Assembly (NCBI GenBank): GCA_015680685.1 | Contig: MNCI01004895.1 | Span: 278,099 to 342,098 of the forward strand | Direction: 5' to 3' | DNA length: 64,000 nt | Source of the DNA: Gnetum montanum | Lineage: Eukaryota > Streptophyta > Gnetopsida > Gnetales > Gnetaceae | Notes under the pieces: model-generated | Told to the model about the DNA's origin: nothing | The model's input: only the letters and a program-made list of their open reading frames with translations | The model's database searches: none | Shown here: in pieces, positions 11,121 to 21,989 of the stretch | Position numbering within the stretch: position 1 is the first letter of the stretch | Layout of the letters: each line of letters opens with the position of its first letter | Program-made: the position numbers and the translations under genes

Positions 11121-11479
11121 TGGAGGGGAATTGGATTAGGGTTGCTTAGCCTACTTGGGGGTAGGGGCCCTAGTGTTCGGTTATTGCTTGCTAGTTATGG
11201 CCTTTGCTTTGACCATGGGGATTGTGAGGTGCGTGTTTGTCCTATTGCATTGCCATTTAGTAGGCCTACCTAGGTTGCTAGTGGGGTTGGCCCTTGAAAG
11301 AGGAGGGATCGAGATGTTGCCCACTGTTGGGCTTCAAGTAGGTGAGGGACTATCATGTTGTGGCACCCTTATGACAAATGGTGGTTTAGGAGTTGTTGCT
11401 GGGCCAACTTGGTGTGGCACCTTGATGACAAAAGGTTGCTTAATAGTTTTTATTGCTACATCATGCCAATTTAACATCT

Positions 11480-13610
11480 TAACAGATGGTTATAGTGGGA
11501 CCTTGACCACCAAGGATGTTGTGGGTGCCCCAGGTAACACTTTAATAACAAAGGGAGTCCTCCTGCTTATGGAGGCCAAGGGGATCCTTGCCATGTTAGG
11601 AGGCATGCAGATCATAAAAGGTTGTTGCATAGGTTTAGACTTGCCACCTACTTTGATGGAGTTTATGATGTAGGGGATGTCATCTGCATTGGATTGGATT
11701 GCTAAATTGAGCACTAGTTAGCCCCATGAAATCATTCTTTGCAGGTCATCTTGCAAAGCACGATAATTGTCTATACTATGACTAGACAATTAGTGGTAAT
11801 GATAGTACTGGTTCAGCTTAAAGTGTTGTGGGACCGGGGGCTCAGTTGATACTACTGAGGTAGGGTTCCTCAGTAGTTCATAGTACCTATCATGATTTTG
11901 GTGGACAATATTTGATATGTGTTTGTATTGGATTTTCCTACCTTTCAGGAGTTTCTTTAGAAGTTTAGATGGTTCCATCGGTACCGGTGTATACTTTGAG
12001 TGATTCTTATGCTCAAAGTTGGACCTTGGGGTGGTCCCTGCCAGTGTAGGTGAGTTGGCACCAGATTTGGTAGCTTTGTGAGCTGGGGCCTTGGGCTACT
12101 TAGTTGTCAAGCCTGAATTGGTTACTTTTGCACTTATGGCCACTGTTGCCACTATTGCATTTTGCTTGCATGCATGTTAGTTTCTGTACGCCACGTAGGT
12201 TAGGTCATTGCTAGCTTGCACTTGGGCAAAGGCTTGGCTGAGAGAATTTGGGGCCAAGTAATATCGTTTGAACTTGATGAAGTCATTCACTACATCCTTG
12301 AAGATGGTCAGTAGGTGTGTCTCTACTAGGGGTTCATGCATTTTTCTCAATGCAGCATTCTAGCATTGGAGGAATTTTGGCATGGGCTCTAGGGGCCCTT
12401 GCTTGACTTGCATGAGCTTGTCAAGGGTTGCTTCAAGCTTTAGGTTGTACTTGAAGCATGTCATGAACTAGCTAAGGAGGCCCTCTAGTGAGGAGATTGA
12501 GGCCTTGGGTAGCACATGGTACTAGTCTAAGGCCTTGCTAGTGAGTGACATGGGGAACATGTGCATGATGGCATGTGGCCAAGCTTGAAGGAGTAGGCAC
12601 TCAGACCAAAATATGACCAAGTGTGCATTAGAGTCCCCTTCACCATTGTACTTGGTGAGTTGAGGTAGTTGGACACCAATTGGGAGAGTTATAGGTGGTA
12701 CCACAGGACTTATGGGATCATCCTAGTAGAATTCCACCACCTTGACAGTGTTGAAGGAGGTAGCCTTAAGTCAGTTGATCTCCTCCATCAAGCTTTGGAT
12801 CAGTTAGAATGCCTGATCTAAGCTTAGAGATAAGCCAACCATTTGCATTGGTTGGACTTGTGTTAGGTGTATGGCATAGGGTTAGATTGTTGGTTGTGGA
12901 GTTTGCCAATTTAATGTCGTAGCAGATGGTCGTTGCCAATTTAACATCGTAGTGGATGGTTGTTGATGTGTTGGCTGAGGGATGGATGTGGTAACTGAAG
13001 TGAACCACACATGAGTGGGTTGGATAGACATCATGGGTGCCCATGAGACAAGCCAGATGTAGAATTCCTAAGTCGTCTAGGGCTAAGAGGTGGCCCCTGC
13101 ATGAGCATAGGGTTGGGAAAATGCAATGGTAGCTTATAAGAAAGGTTGAATTGGCACGGTCACCATCTCGAAGAGGATGGGTGGACTAAACTGAGGAGGG
13201 GGTGTACTAGGGAGTGGTTGTTGGAAGATGATGTAGAGGGGGCTCTCACATTCAAAGTAGGCCTCAAACCCATCTTCTTCCTCCTATGAGGCTTTCTTGT
13301 AGGTTGTCCCTACATCATGCTTGTTTGCAAAAATGAGTTGGGACAAAAACTAGTTGTAGGACTCCGTGAGTGGGATTATGTCAAACAAGGTAGGGTTGTA
13401 CTCTTTTCCATCCTGATGGACTCATTTGTAATATTGTTTTGCCTCTAGGTCAAGGTGATCCACTGGTAATCCTACTTGGATTTTGGCACAAAAAAATTAT
13501 ATTGTTTGTAGCTTAGTGCTGCATGCTTTGGGTGGATCGTGATGTCAAATGTGTTAGACACTGATGTGGAAGGCTAATTTGGATTCATGTTCATTGGTTG
13601 GGTTGTGAAA
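11480..13610 (-). pseudogene. Family A copy 2 gag polyprotein
   Basis: Homologue of the copy 1 gag with heavy decay. The open scraps are 12704-12522 (ending MSLTSKALD, matching MSLTGKALD of copy 1), 11978-11790 (SKLLKKLLKGRKIQYKH, PPVPQHFKLNQYYHYH, matching the segment before the zinc-knuckle block in copy 1) and 11714-11490. The zinc-knuckle Cys residues are mostly lost. CpG sites of copy 1 are often TG or CA here, consistent with an older, methylated copy. The N-terminal start equivalent to 5946 lies near 13600 but is not clear. Confidence 0.7.
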
Positions 13611-13832
13611 GTTGCTATTTGCAAAAAATGGCTAACTTTGAAAATTGCAGAAAAATGACTAAGTTTGCTAATAGTAGAAAAATAGCTAAGTATGGAAACT
13701 TCAAAAAAAAAATTGACTAAGTGTGAAATTGTAGAAAATTTGGCCAAGTATGAAAATGTAGAACAAATGCTAAGTATGAAAATGCAAAAAAAGTGCTAAG
13801 TATGAAAGTTGTTGAAAATGGCTAACTTTGGT
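13609..13832. repeat. Minisatellite in the leader of copy 2
   Basis: About seven units of 30-38 bp on the pattern 'gaaaatNgctaagtNtgaaaatNg'. It sits between the primer site and the gag start. The leader of copy 1 (5947-6165) has no such array. Confidence 0.7.
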
Positions 13833-13951
13833 GCTACACTCGCTATGCTAGAGCTTGCCATGCTTGCTATGCTTTGAGAAGTTGTTATGCTCTCCAAAGC
13901 ATCTAGTGTTTTGGTTAAGTGCCAATCAAAAAATGCAGAAGAAAATGGTGA

Positions 13952-13970
13952 GGCCCTCCTTCTAGCACCA
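13952..13970 (-). other. Family A copy 2 primer-binding site
   Basis: The minus strand reads TGGTGCTAGAAGGAGGGCC, seven bases inside the LTR edge at 13978. It matches copy 1 except at CpG-type changes. Confidence 0.55.
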
Positions 13971-14741
13971 AAAACTATGATGTCCAACCTAACCCCAAAT
14001 CTAGCTGGAATCACCGAGGGGTCAATGAACGCACAACCTAACCCCAAATCCGTGCAAAGGCCATGCTGGGAAGTGAAAATGAGGTGCCCTGAATGGTCTG
14101 GTCAATTAGACAAGGACTTACGTGTTGTTAAAATGACTGTGTGTGAGAAGGGTTTATACTGTGTTATGTGTGAGCATCGAGTTTGGCTAAGCTAGAGTGT
14201 AGTGGGATGTCTCGGCCTGAGAACAATGATGTAAATGTGCAAATACATATGAAAAAGTGATAAAATGTAAGTATTACACTGAATACCAAAGAGAAATGCT
14301 TGAGAAATGCAATAGAATTTGAGAATGGAAGTGCACTGCACCAAAAGGGGGAGCATAGCTAATTCCAAAAGGGTCTCAAAATGTACACAGTGTACAACAA
14401 GTGCAGTGGAAGCATAATCATAGTCTTAGTGGTGTCGGGCCATGAAGTCTAGTGCTTGCTATGATGAATTGTGCTTGCTAGGTTGGTCGCCATGGTGTAC
14501 CGTGTGATGTTTTGTAGGGCTACAATGGGGCTATGGTGTACCATGTGGTACAGGGTTGCAATAGGGTCCCAGTGTATCGTGTGGTGCAAGACTGCCACTC
14601 TACCAGTATGGTGTACTTTGGGTCTCATTCTCCCATGGAGTTAAGTGCCAAGATGCCAAAGTGCAAATGCTAAAATGAAAGTGCCAATTTCTCCATTGGT
14701 GAAAAATGGAAGACAACCCCCCTAAAACATTGGGACGTAGG

Positions 14742-14753
14742 GGTATTTATAGG
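14742..14753 (-). promoter_or_regulatory. LTR TATA box, family A copy 2
   Basis: The minus strand reads CTATAAATACCCC, the same as in the shared LTR. Confidence 0.65.
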
Positions 14754-14878
14754 GCTAGGGTTAGACCAAAATGCAGATTAGGTGCCACATGGCAGTGTAG
14801 TAGGTGGGGCCACAAGAAAAATTTAGAAAATTTTCTAAGTTCGAAGGTGACCAAAGAAAGTTCAAAAATTTTCTAACT

Positions 14879-15060
14879 CTAGCTACTACGCTCATCCTAT
14901 GTTACATGTGAGACATAGAACTCTAGTTGCTACACTTGTCCCATGTTACATGCTAGACACAGGACTCTGGCTACTATGCTCATCCCGTGTTACGTGCAGG
15001 ACATAGGATGTTGGTTGCTACGCTCGTTCCATGTTACGTGTGGGACATGGGATGCTAGCC
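14879..15060. repeat. Four 40-46 bp tandem units in LTR U3
   Basis: Each unit has the form 'gctacNctcNtcccatgttac' followed by 'NtgNNggacatNggaNtctNg'. The shared LTR has one such unit near 7645-7690. Confidence 0.7.
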
Positions 15061-15722
15061 GGGGATGGGACATAGAATGGATACTTAGAAGAATTTGGTG
15101 AATACTATGATCCTTGTTCTTGCTATGCTAGCTACACTCTAGAGAATAGTAGAAGGGGTAGCCTCAAGAGTTAGAAAATTTGCCAAATGCCTCTTCCATG
15201 CTGAGCTATTTTGATAGCTTTTGGCTTGACACTTAGGTGAAACTTATCAATGAAAAGTGTGCTACGCTAGCTATGCTCTAGAGCATAGCTGGGGCAATGG
15301 GAGCATAGCACAACACTTAGAAAATTATACAAAACTAGCCATTTGTGTGTTGGCTATGCTTGCTATGCTTTAGAGCATAGCAGAGTGTAGCAACTACAAT
15401 GCCGAGCATAACAAAAAACTTAGAAAAATTTCTATAGCTACTTCTGACACTTAGAAAATTTTGCAAAATAGGCCTTCAGGCATGCTACGCTGGATACACT
15501 AGGGAGCATAACATCAACACTTAGAAAAACTTGCTAAGTTTGAACACTTAAACAAATTTGCAGAAAGTTCCATCATTTTGACACTTAGAAAAATTTTGCA
15601 AATCTGGTAGTTGGAGCTGACTACACTTAACACTTAGAAAAATTTGGGTAAAGTGCCACCATTTTGATACTTAGTCAAATTTTCAGTCAAGATGCTAAGA
15701 CCCTAAATTTTGTGGTGTTTCA

Positions 15723-16332
15723 ATAAGGATTTATTATGGAAGAATAAATAGGATTTTGATACTTTATGCATAGCTTAAGTTGATAAAATATGCTATTTGT
15801 TGTACCAAAGTAATTTTAATCTCTTTATTTAAAGTTCATATATTTTTTAAATTAGTATTACAAGGAAAAATTTTAATAATCAATAATTTATTGAAGTGTA
15901 GATAGATGATGGTTAATAGATATCATTTTTATAAAAATTATTATGAAGATGGTGATTATATCTTTTGAGATATTGTGCAATTGCTCATATTTGAAGCAAA
16001 CTTAGAAAAGTTATAAATCAACATTTTATAAATAAGATTCTTTATAGGATTTTAGAATAGGTTAGGCTTTGAAAGGAAAGAGATTTTCATCATCAAACAA
16101 GAAATTTGAGTTCATTTTCATTTAAAGCTAGTTGTCTCTTAGAATAGAATTCTTAAAATGTATCTTAATTTTATGTCTTACTTGAAGTTTAACCTTGCCA
16201 ATTTGTTAAGATTATTCAAAAATTCCATATTTAATTTTAGGTTCACTATAATTATAGCTCTAGTTTTTATTTTATTAAAATTTAGGTTATGCAAAAAATC
16301 CCATATGAAATAAAATCCCTTCCCTACCCTAT
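15723..16332. other. AT-rich spacer between family A and element B
   Basis: About 610 bp, strongly AT-rich. I see no gene, RNA or repeat here beyond short A/T runs. Confidence 0.6.
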
Positions 16333-17242
16333 TGATGAGTGATGGAATAATCCAACACCCAACCATATAAGTCATAGGTGTGCACATCTGACCAAATCAT
16401 AATTTGTGGATAAGGCAATGTGAATATGCTAGTAATTGGTTAAAGTTTAGGATAATTGTCTTTCCACATGAGCTAGTGAAATTTACGGGTATGGTTTAAC
16501 TCATGCTGAGGTATATGATAACTGATGTTGTGTAGGCCATCTTACTCCTAGTAAATATGATGAAAGGTTAATAGTTTCTAAGTCCAAGTAAATATTAAAT
16601 AAATATATTCTATCCTAAGAATTGGATATCTATTCCTAATTTTCTATACATGTCCTAGGCTTATGTAAATGTTACTGGGATTACCAGGTACTTTGCTATT
16701 GGTCACACTAAGCGATAATAATACTCGGTTACCAAAAAATCATACTTTATGCTTGAAATCAGTTATATCCTTCCACATGCTAATCAACAGTAAAAGTAAT
16801 GTGCCTCGGATAGAAAAACATTAACTAAGAAAATAGTAAACAGTAGTCTATCTAAAAATAGTAAACATTATTCTAATTAAAGTAGTAAAATAGGAGAATA
16901 CTACAATAGTATGAAACAACTCAATCTTTATTGTTGGTTACACTTATTCCCAAATACAAGATGCTTGAATAAATACTTTGTACACTAGGTCACACTACAC
17001 TATGGGCATTCACACTTCTAAGTACTTAAGACTAACTTACAAAAGGAAACTGAAAACATTTTCGTAAGGATGGAAAAATTGTGTGTTGGACCATGTGCCT
17101 AAGTGTTATATTTATAGGCAGGCATGTGTCCCATGATATTGGATATCTAATGTAGTAGCTTGTACTTTGATATAGGATACATGATATTGTAGCTTCGATA
17201 TTAGACAACTAATATTGTAGCTAACAAAAATTCATCTTATCA
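16333..17242 (-). repeat. Element B 3' LTR
   Basis: The + strand runs TGATGAGTGATGG ... TTCATCTTATCA, 910 bp. A minus-strand TATA (GCCTATAAATATA) lies at 17108-17117, and AATAAAG-type polyadenylation signals lie near 16925. U3 holds several GATATT/GATATC motifs (17135-17220). Confidence 0.9.
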
Positions 17243-17256
17243 TACCCCCACAATTG
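17243..17256 (-). other. Element B polypurine tract
   Basis: The minus strand reads TTGTGGGGGTA directly before the LTR start TGATAAG. C and D have TGGGGGTA and TGGGGATA in the same place. Confidence 0.6.
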
Positions 17257-17451
17257 ACTAAATTTTTTTCCTTGAGTTAAAACAAAATGAGGGTAGAGTT
17301 CCTTACAAAATTGGAAGGTAGATTTACATGACTGATTAACTATATGCATGAATCTTGAATGTCATAGTGGTGTTTTATAAAAATTGACATACCACATAAC
17401 ATGAAAATTTTGAAATAAAATAAACAGAAACTAGATAGAGTGCAATGTAGC

Positions 17452-19880
17452 TTATGTAGTGCCTGGTGATGGTTGCTCCTCCATTGGTTACTTCCCCTTG
17501 TCATTAGGCTTCTAAAATTTGTATATGTTGAACAATGCCTAAATTTTCACTTCCTCCATTCTAGGGTCATGCATCATCCATGCTTTTGGTGCAATGTGTG
17601 ATGGAGCTAGTACATTTCATAGACATGGCAACTGTAGAAACATCTAATTGGCTTTGACATACTTTGTTGAAAACTAACTTCTCTCTTTCTCAAATGCCTT
17701 AGCCTTGGCTCACAATTCATGATAATCAGATAATCTTTGGGCCAGGTTCACTGTAACATCTTTCTACCCTTAGTAGCCAACCTTAACTACTTTTAGTTCA
17801 GAGTTTTCCAACTGAAGTTTCTCTAGGGCATCTTTTTGATTTGCAAACTCTTTTTCATATAATGCATACGTGGATGCTACTTGCTATTCTAGTTTAGTTC
17901 TAGGCTTGCCTATTGTTAACATGGCCAGGTTAGCATAACGAAGGTTAACTAACCCCATGTATTCTTTCAGAACCTCTATCTACAAGTCTTTATTCTAGAC
18001 TTCTACTTAGTTGATATGGTCCATGCCATCCAAGATGGGTTGCTAGTTAGGATTTTGTGCTGAAATGGCTTTCATTTGGGCCTTCACCATATGGATTTCT
18101 TTCTCATTAATTTGCTTATACCTGCCCACTTGATCACAAAAGTGTTCTTTAAGCCTTTCATGTTTCTTTGCCTCATTTTTCCATGTGCTTATTTCAATAG
18201 CTAATTTTTTATGGATAGTGTGTAACTCCTCCATTAAGATTGTTTTATTTTCTCATGTGAGGTAGCTCATATCCTGGTTAACCGTTGTCAGTTGTTCTCT
18301 TAACTAATGGATGCTTTCCTCTAGGATGTTCTTCTATTTCTACAGTAAGTTGCTTGTTCTCTTCTTGTGTTGCAAGGAGTGCCTTAACATGTGCATACAT
18401 TTAAATTTTAGTTATTCAAGCATTCGACACCACTTTCTCTTTCTAATTCACCATTTGATTGTTCTACTCAATCAGGTGATTCATCTGTTCTATTTTGAAT
18501 TGCTCTAGCTGGTTAGGCATAATGAATTGAGTGGGATATCTATATTTGGATCTTAGGGTTGTGAGCTCTTCTTGTAATATGAGTATTTCATTCTCTGCAT
18601 GCTCTACCCTAGTCTCTACCATGACCAACTTACCCTTAGTTATAATGAGTTCAGACTATACAGTAGTGACATCACTTAGGATGTCAAAAAGAGTTGTCAT
18701 TACTTGCCCATTCTACAATAGTTAGTCTAGCACATCTTCATGGTCTACAGGAGTCATTGAGGTTCTAGCTAGCATTTGAGCATTTTTAGCTCTATTTAAA
18801 TCTATTGGTGGCACAACAAGTACATCAAAGGATTCTTTAATATGATCTATGATCACGTATGCTACTCCTGCTACATCTTGGTGCTACATAACCATAACTA
18901 TGGCTCCTTCTCCAATCTCAAACACCACTTGAAATAATGTAGCATTCCTAGAAATCTATTTTGATCATTAGGCCTCTCCTCCTGATTATAATGATATTTG
19001 GCCACTTGTAGGGTTTGTGGAAATTTTTGGCTATATCGCATTATCAATTACTTTGTAGAGGTTGTTCCCATCATGTGTTCCCCAACTAATGATCTCTACA
19101 ATCTATTGCAAATGACTCATGTATGGCTTGCAATCCTATGANAAGTATAATGAAAACCTTGCACAACCCTATTTCATGGAGATCCAGAGGTGATTCAAAA
19201 GAAATAAGGTAGGAAAGCCAATACTTTCATTTCCTTTCCTTATTAGGAAGTTGTGCAAAAGTGCTAGAATCTTAGGGTATGCCAATGACATTTCCAAGAA
19301 GGCCCAAAATGCCTTGTATGTTGAACTACTTAAGCTAGCACCATCCAGGAAAGACCAGGATGAGGAACAAACTGATGCTGGGGAAACCACACAAATTACT
19401 GAACAACAATATTAAGTGGGACTCATTGGCTAGCAACAAGAGCAACAATAGTAATAGGAGAAATAGAAAAATCAAGTTCCACTACCATCATAGGATTGCA
19501 AGCCATACATGAGTCATTTGCAATAGATTGTAGAGATCATTAGTTGGGGAACACATGATGGGAACAACCTCTACAAAGTAATTGATAATGCGATATAGCC
19601 AAAAATTTCCACAAANCTATGGTTTGGATTAACTTTTCTTAGATAGCTTGAAGGTAGTTTGGTGGAAAAATGAGGTATTGTCCTTGTACTTGTGGTTCCT
19701 CTACCTCTCCTTAGGATGAATGTCTAGTATTAGGAGTTTCCTAATGAATGCTAAAGAATTAGGCTTCCTGCTCTACATGTCCTAGGTCTTGTTTTCCTAT
19801 TCGGCCTCTACCTTGGCCTCTTGGTCTTTTACTTGTAGGCTATGAGGGACCTTTGATTGCTCCTCTCTTTGGGACTATCT
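17452..19880 (-). pseudogene. Element B post-integrase ORF (coiled-coil protein)
   Basis: Extra gene between integrase and the 3' LTR. The C-terminal end is clear: minus-strand codons EEQPSPGTT then TAA at 17454-17452. The best open piece, 18234-18043, is a charged probable coiled coil (EISTWKNEAKKHERLKEH, then KQINEKEIHMVKAQMKA). It matches element D near 57560-57710 (KNEALKFERVKDHYKDQVG). The N-terminal side near 19870-19640 encodes an Arg/Gly-rich string (KRPRGQGRGRIGKQD). Stops are frequent. The middle (19143-19615) looks inverted by assembly, so the true frame is interrupted artificially as well. Function is unknown; position is that of env-like or extra ORFs in Athila-type elements. Confidence 0.65.
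19142..19616. other. N-bounded contig, probably inverted by assembly
   Basis: Single N at 19142 and at 19616. The end of this contig (about 19482-19615) is the reverse complement of 19005-19141, almost base for base. Flipping it would let the two overlap and restore the minus-strand sense of element B. Confidence 0.7.
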
Positions 19881-19899
19881 ACAATAATTAAGGATTTGA

Positions 19900-21240
19900 C
19901 AATTATTAGAATGTGTACTTTGATTTAGATAGCCTTTTTCCTTTCTCATATCCTTTATTAGATCAGTTCTTAGCTCATTATGATTATAGAGTTAGAAAAA
20001 TTGTCAAAAAGAAACCCAATATGTGTTAATTTCCTTATAACCCTTCATAGTTGTCCATTTTGGTCTTGTGTATGACTCATTAAGGGGATTAAGTATTTTT
20101 AGCTTGATCTTTATTAAGAGTTTTCAATTTTTCCATCAATCTTACCCTTAAAATGCCCTCTAGGCATTAGGAGATTTTGAAAAATTGGATTAGAGATTTC
20201 TTACTAGCATCTCTCAGCCCCCTCCCATGACTAAGATGAGCACTCTGGGATCAAATGGATTCAAAAATTATGGAAATTAGAGTCATAATGGGAAAGATAT
20301 GTCTTGGGGAGGCTAGATGGTCAAAACTCCTAAGGTAAGAAGAAAAATTGCAAGAAATCTCTTAGATGCATTATGGAAAAATGAAAATTTTGCTAAGTGT
20401 CCCTTAATATATATAATTTTTGTTGACCCAATATTAGATATCTGATAATGGGGATTCGGTATCAAGTGAAAGAGTTTCAATTTTCTCTTGATTTGTGATG
20501 GATATAAATGAGTTCTTGGGAATGTTTGGAAGGTATAAAACATGTTCAAAGGGTCTTAGACTAGGAATGATGTATATTTAGTGAAATTTTGGCATAGAAA
20601 ATGTATGAAGTGAGTTATGAAAGTATATTAATTGTTGATGATATGGATGAGAATATAGTGAATTATTTAGTATAGAATGGAGTTATGTGATGTAAAGGAA
20701 AATTTTGATTAATATTTATTGGTCGTGGAAGGTTTAAGATGATGTGAAGTTGCTAGACAAGTATAAGATACAATAGCTATACAAGTGGGTCCTTCCCAAA
20801 GCAAGCTCAAGCCCATAGTACCCTTGTATAACCACACCTAAAAGTGTCCTTAGGCACTCAAGGAGTTGAATGTAACACATGCCTATTTAGCAAAACACAC
20901 ATGTTACTACCACCAAATTGGGAAATTATGCTATGTTACACAAAACCACAATTTATGATTATTCATACAATGAGATGAAATGGTCTTAAAAGGTATTGTA
21001 GAGATCATGCATGAGGTATCTTAGCATCGGCATAATGAATTCTTGTGTTTTATTAGTGGTTAAAGTAATCATTAGCCTTGTTGTCCAAGATCCAAACCAA
21101 GTCCAAACAACATTTGAGTGACATTGCATTGTCTTATCTCTTGGAATTACAATTGTAGGACTACCACTATTGCAATGGGTATTGTCACTTGGCATATTGT
21201 CCAAGGGAGGATTTTATTAATAACATGCTTTATTTTTTCA
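19900..21240. other. Element B region between post-integrase ORF and conserved 3' block
   Basis: AT-rich, with only short scraps of open frame. I recognise no domain. A GATATC-bearing piece lies near 20430-20462. Confidence 0.4.
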
Positions 21241-21249
21241 ATTTCTAAA

Positions 21250-21420
21250 AAGTCACCTACCTTCAGGCATGGGTAACATGTCTTTCTAGTGGGAGCCCCA
21301 AAAATTTATTCTATGCATGGGTTTTATTTTTTACCTATGTCAACCTTACTAGAGGACTACCTTCAGGCATAGATACCATGTCTTTCTAGTGACACGGTAA
21401 GGTAGCCCTTAGTTACTCTT
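21250..21420 (-). repeat. Conserved post-integrase block, duplicated in element B
   Basis: The + strand has ctaccttcaggcatgggtaa... at 21258 and again, with changes, at 21358, each running into catgtctttctagtg. The reverse complement occurs in C (near 40830-40890) and D (near 54205-54270), so this is a conserved non-coding block just after integrase. Confidence 0.7.
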
Positions 21421-21989
21421 ACTCCCATTTTTCATTAGATCTACAAGGATATAATACAACCAGAACAATAGGATAGAACTCACAAAAGTAATGCAAGAGA
21501 GTCCACAAATCCTCTTGATGTCACACCATTTACATTCCCACTTAGTTCTTTACTTTTCAATTTAGGCGTAATGATCACAAGTTTATTCATAGTTATATGA
21601 TGGAAAGAATATCATTATAGTCATTATGAGAACCTCTTATTAATGGAGTGGATGGATAGATGGTGTGGGATCAATGTTCAAATAATTAGTCTCTTATGAA
21701 TTGATAACATAGAGAAATATTCACTTTATTGGACTACATCTTGTCTTATTTTTAATGTGTTTTATTAGTAATCAAAAATATTGACAAAGGAAATGAAGAC
21801 ATTATGAAAAAGATAGTAATAATTGGAAAAATATGTAAAGAATTAAAATTGTTAAAGAATGAAAAATCATTAAAAAATTGAAAAATGTGGAATAATATTA
21901 AAAAATGAAGAAATGAAAAAGATTGTAGTAAAAAGAATTAAAAGTTATTAAAGAATGTGAAAAATGAAAATAAAAGGAAAAATGCAGTA

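Larger units (their letters stand above)
13978..15722 (-). repeat. Family A 5' LTR of copy 2
   Basis: The + strand starts TGATGTCCAACC and ends GTGGTGTTTCA. Length is 1745 bp. It aligns well with 7650-8325 over its right third and weakly with 6191-7650 over the rest. It carries a TATA box and a four-unit internal repeat (14879-15060). Flanking bases at 15723 (ATAAG) have no partner at 6191, as expected if the other LTR is shared by two elements. Confidence 0.75.

Noticed and set aside
10579-11673. Two + strand frames of 127 and 172 codons opposite gag-protease of copy 2
   Set aside because: Shadows of the minus-strand gag-protease; the minus strand carries the conserved motifs.
19005-19615. 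Long inverted repeat that could be a MITE, hairpin or small-RNA source
   Set aside because: Both arms are bounded by single Ns and the middle matches element D in flipped orientation, so an assembly inversion explains it.
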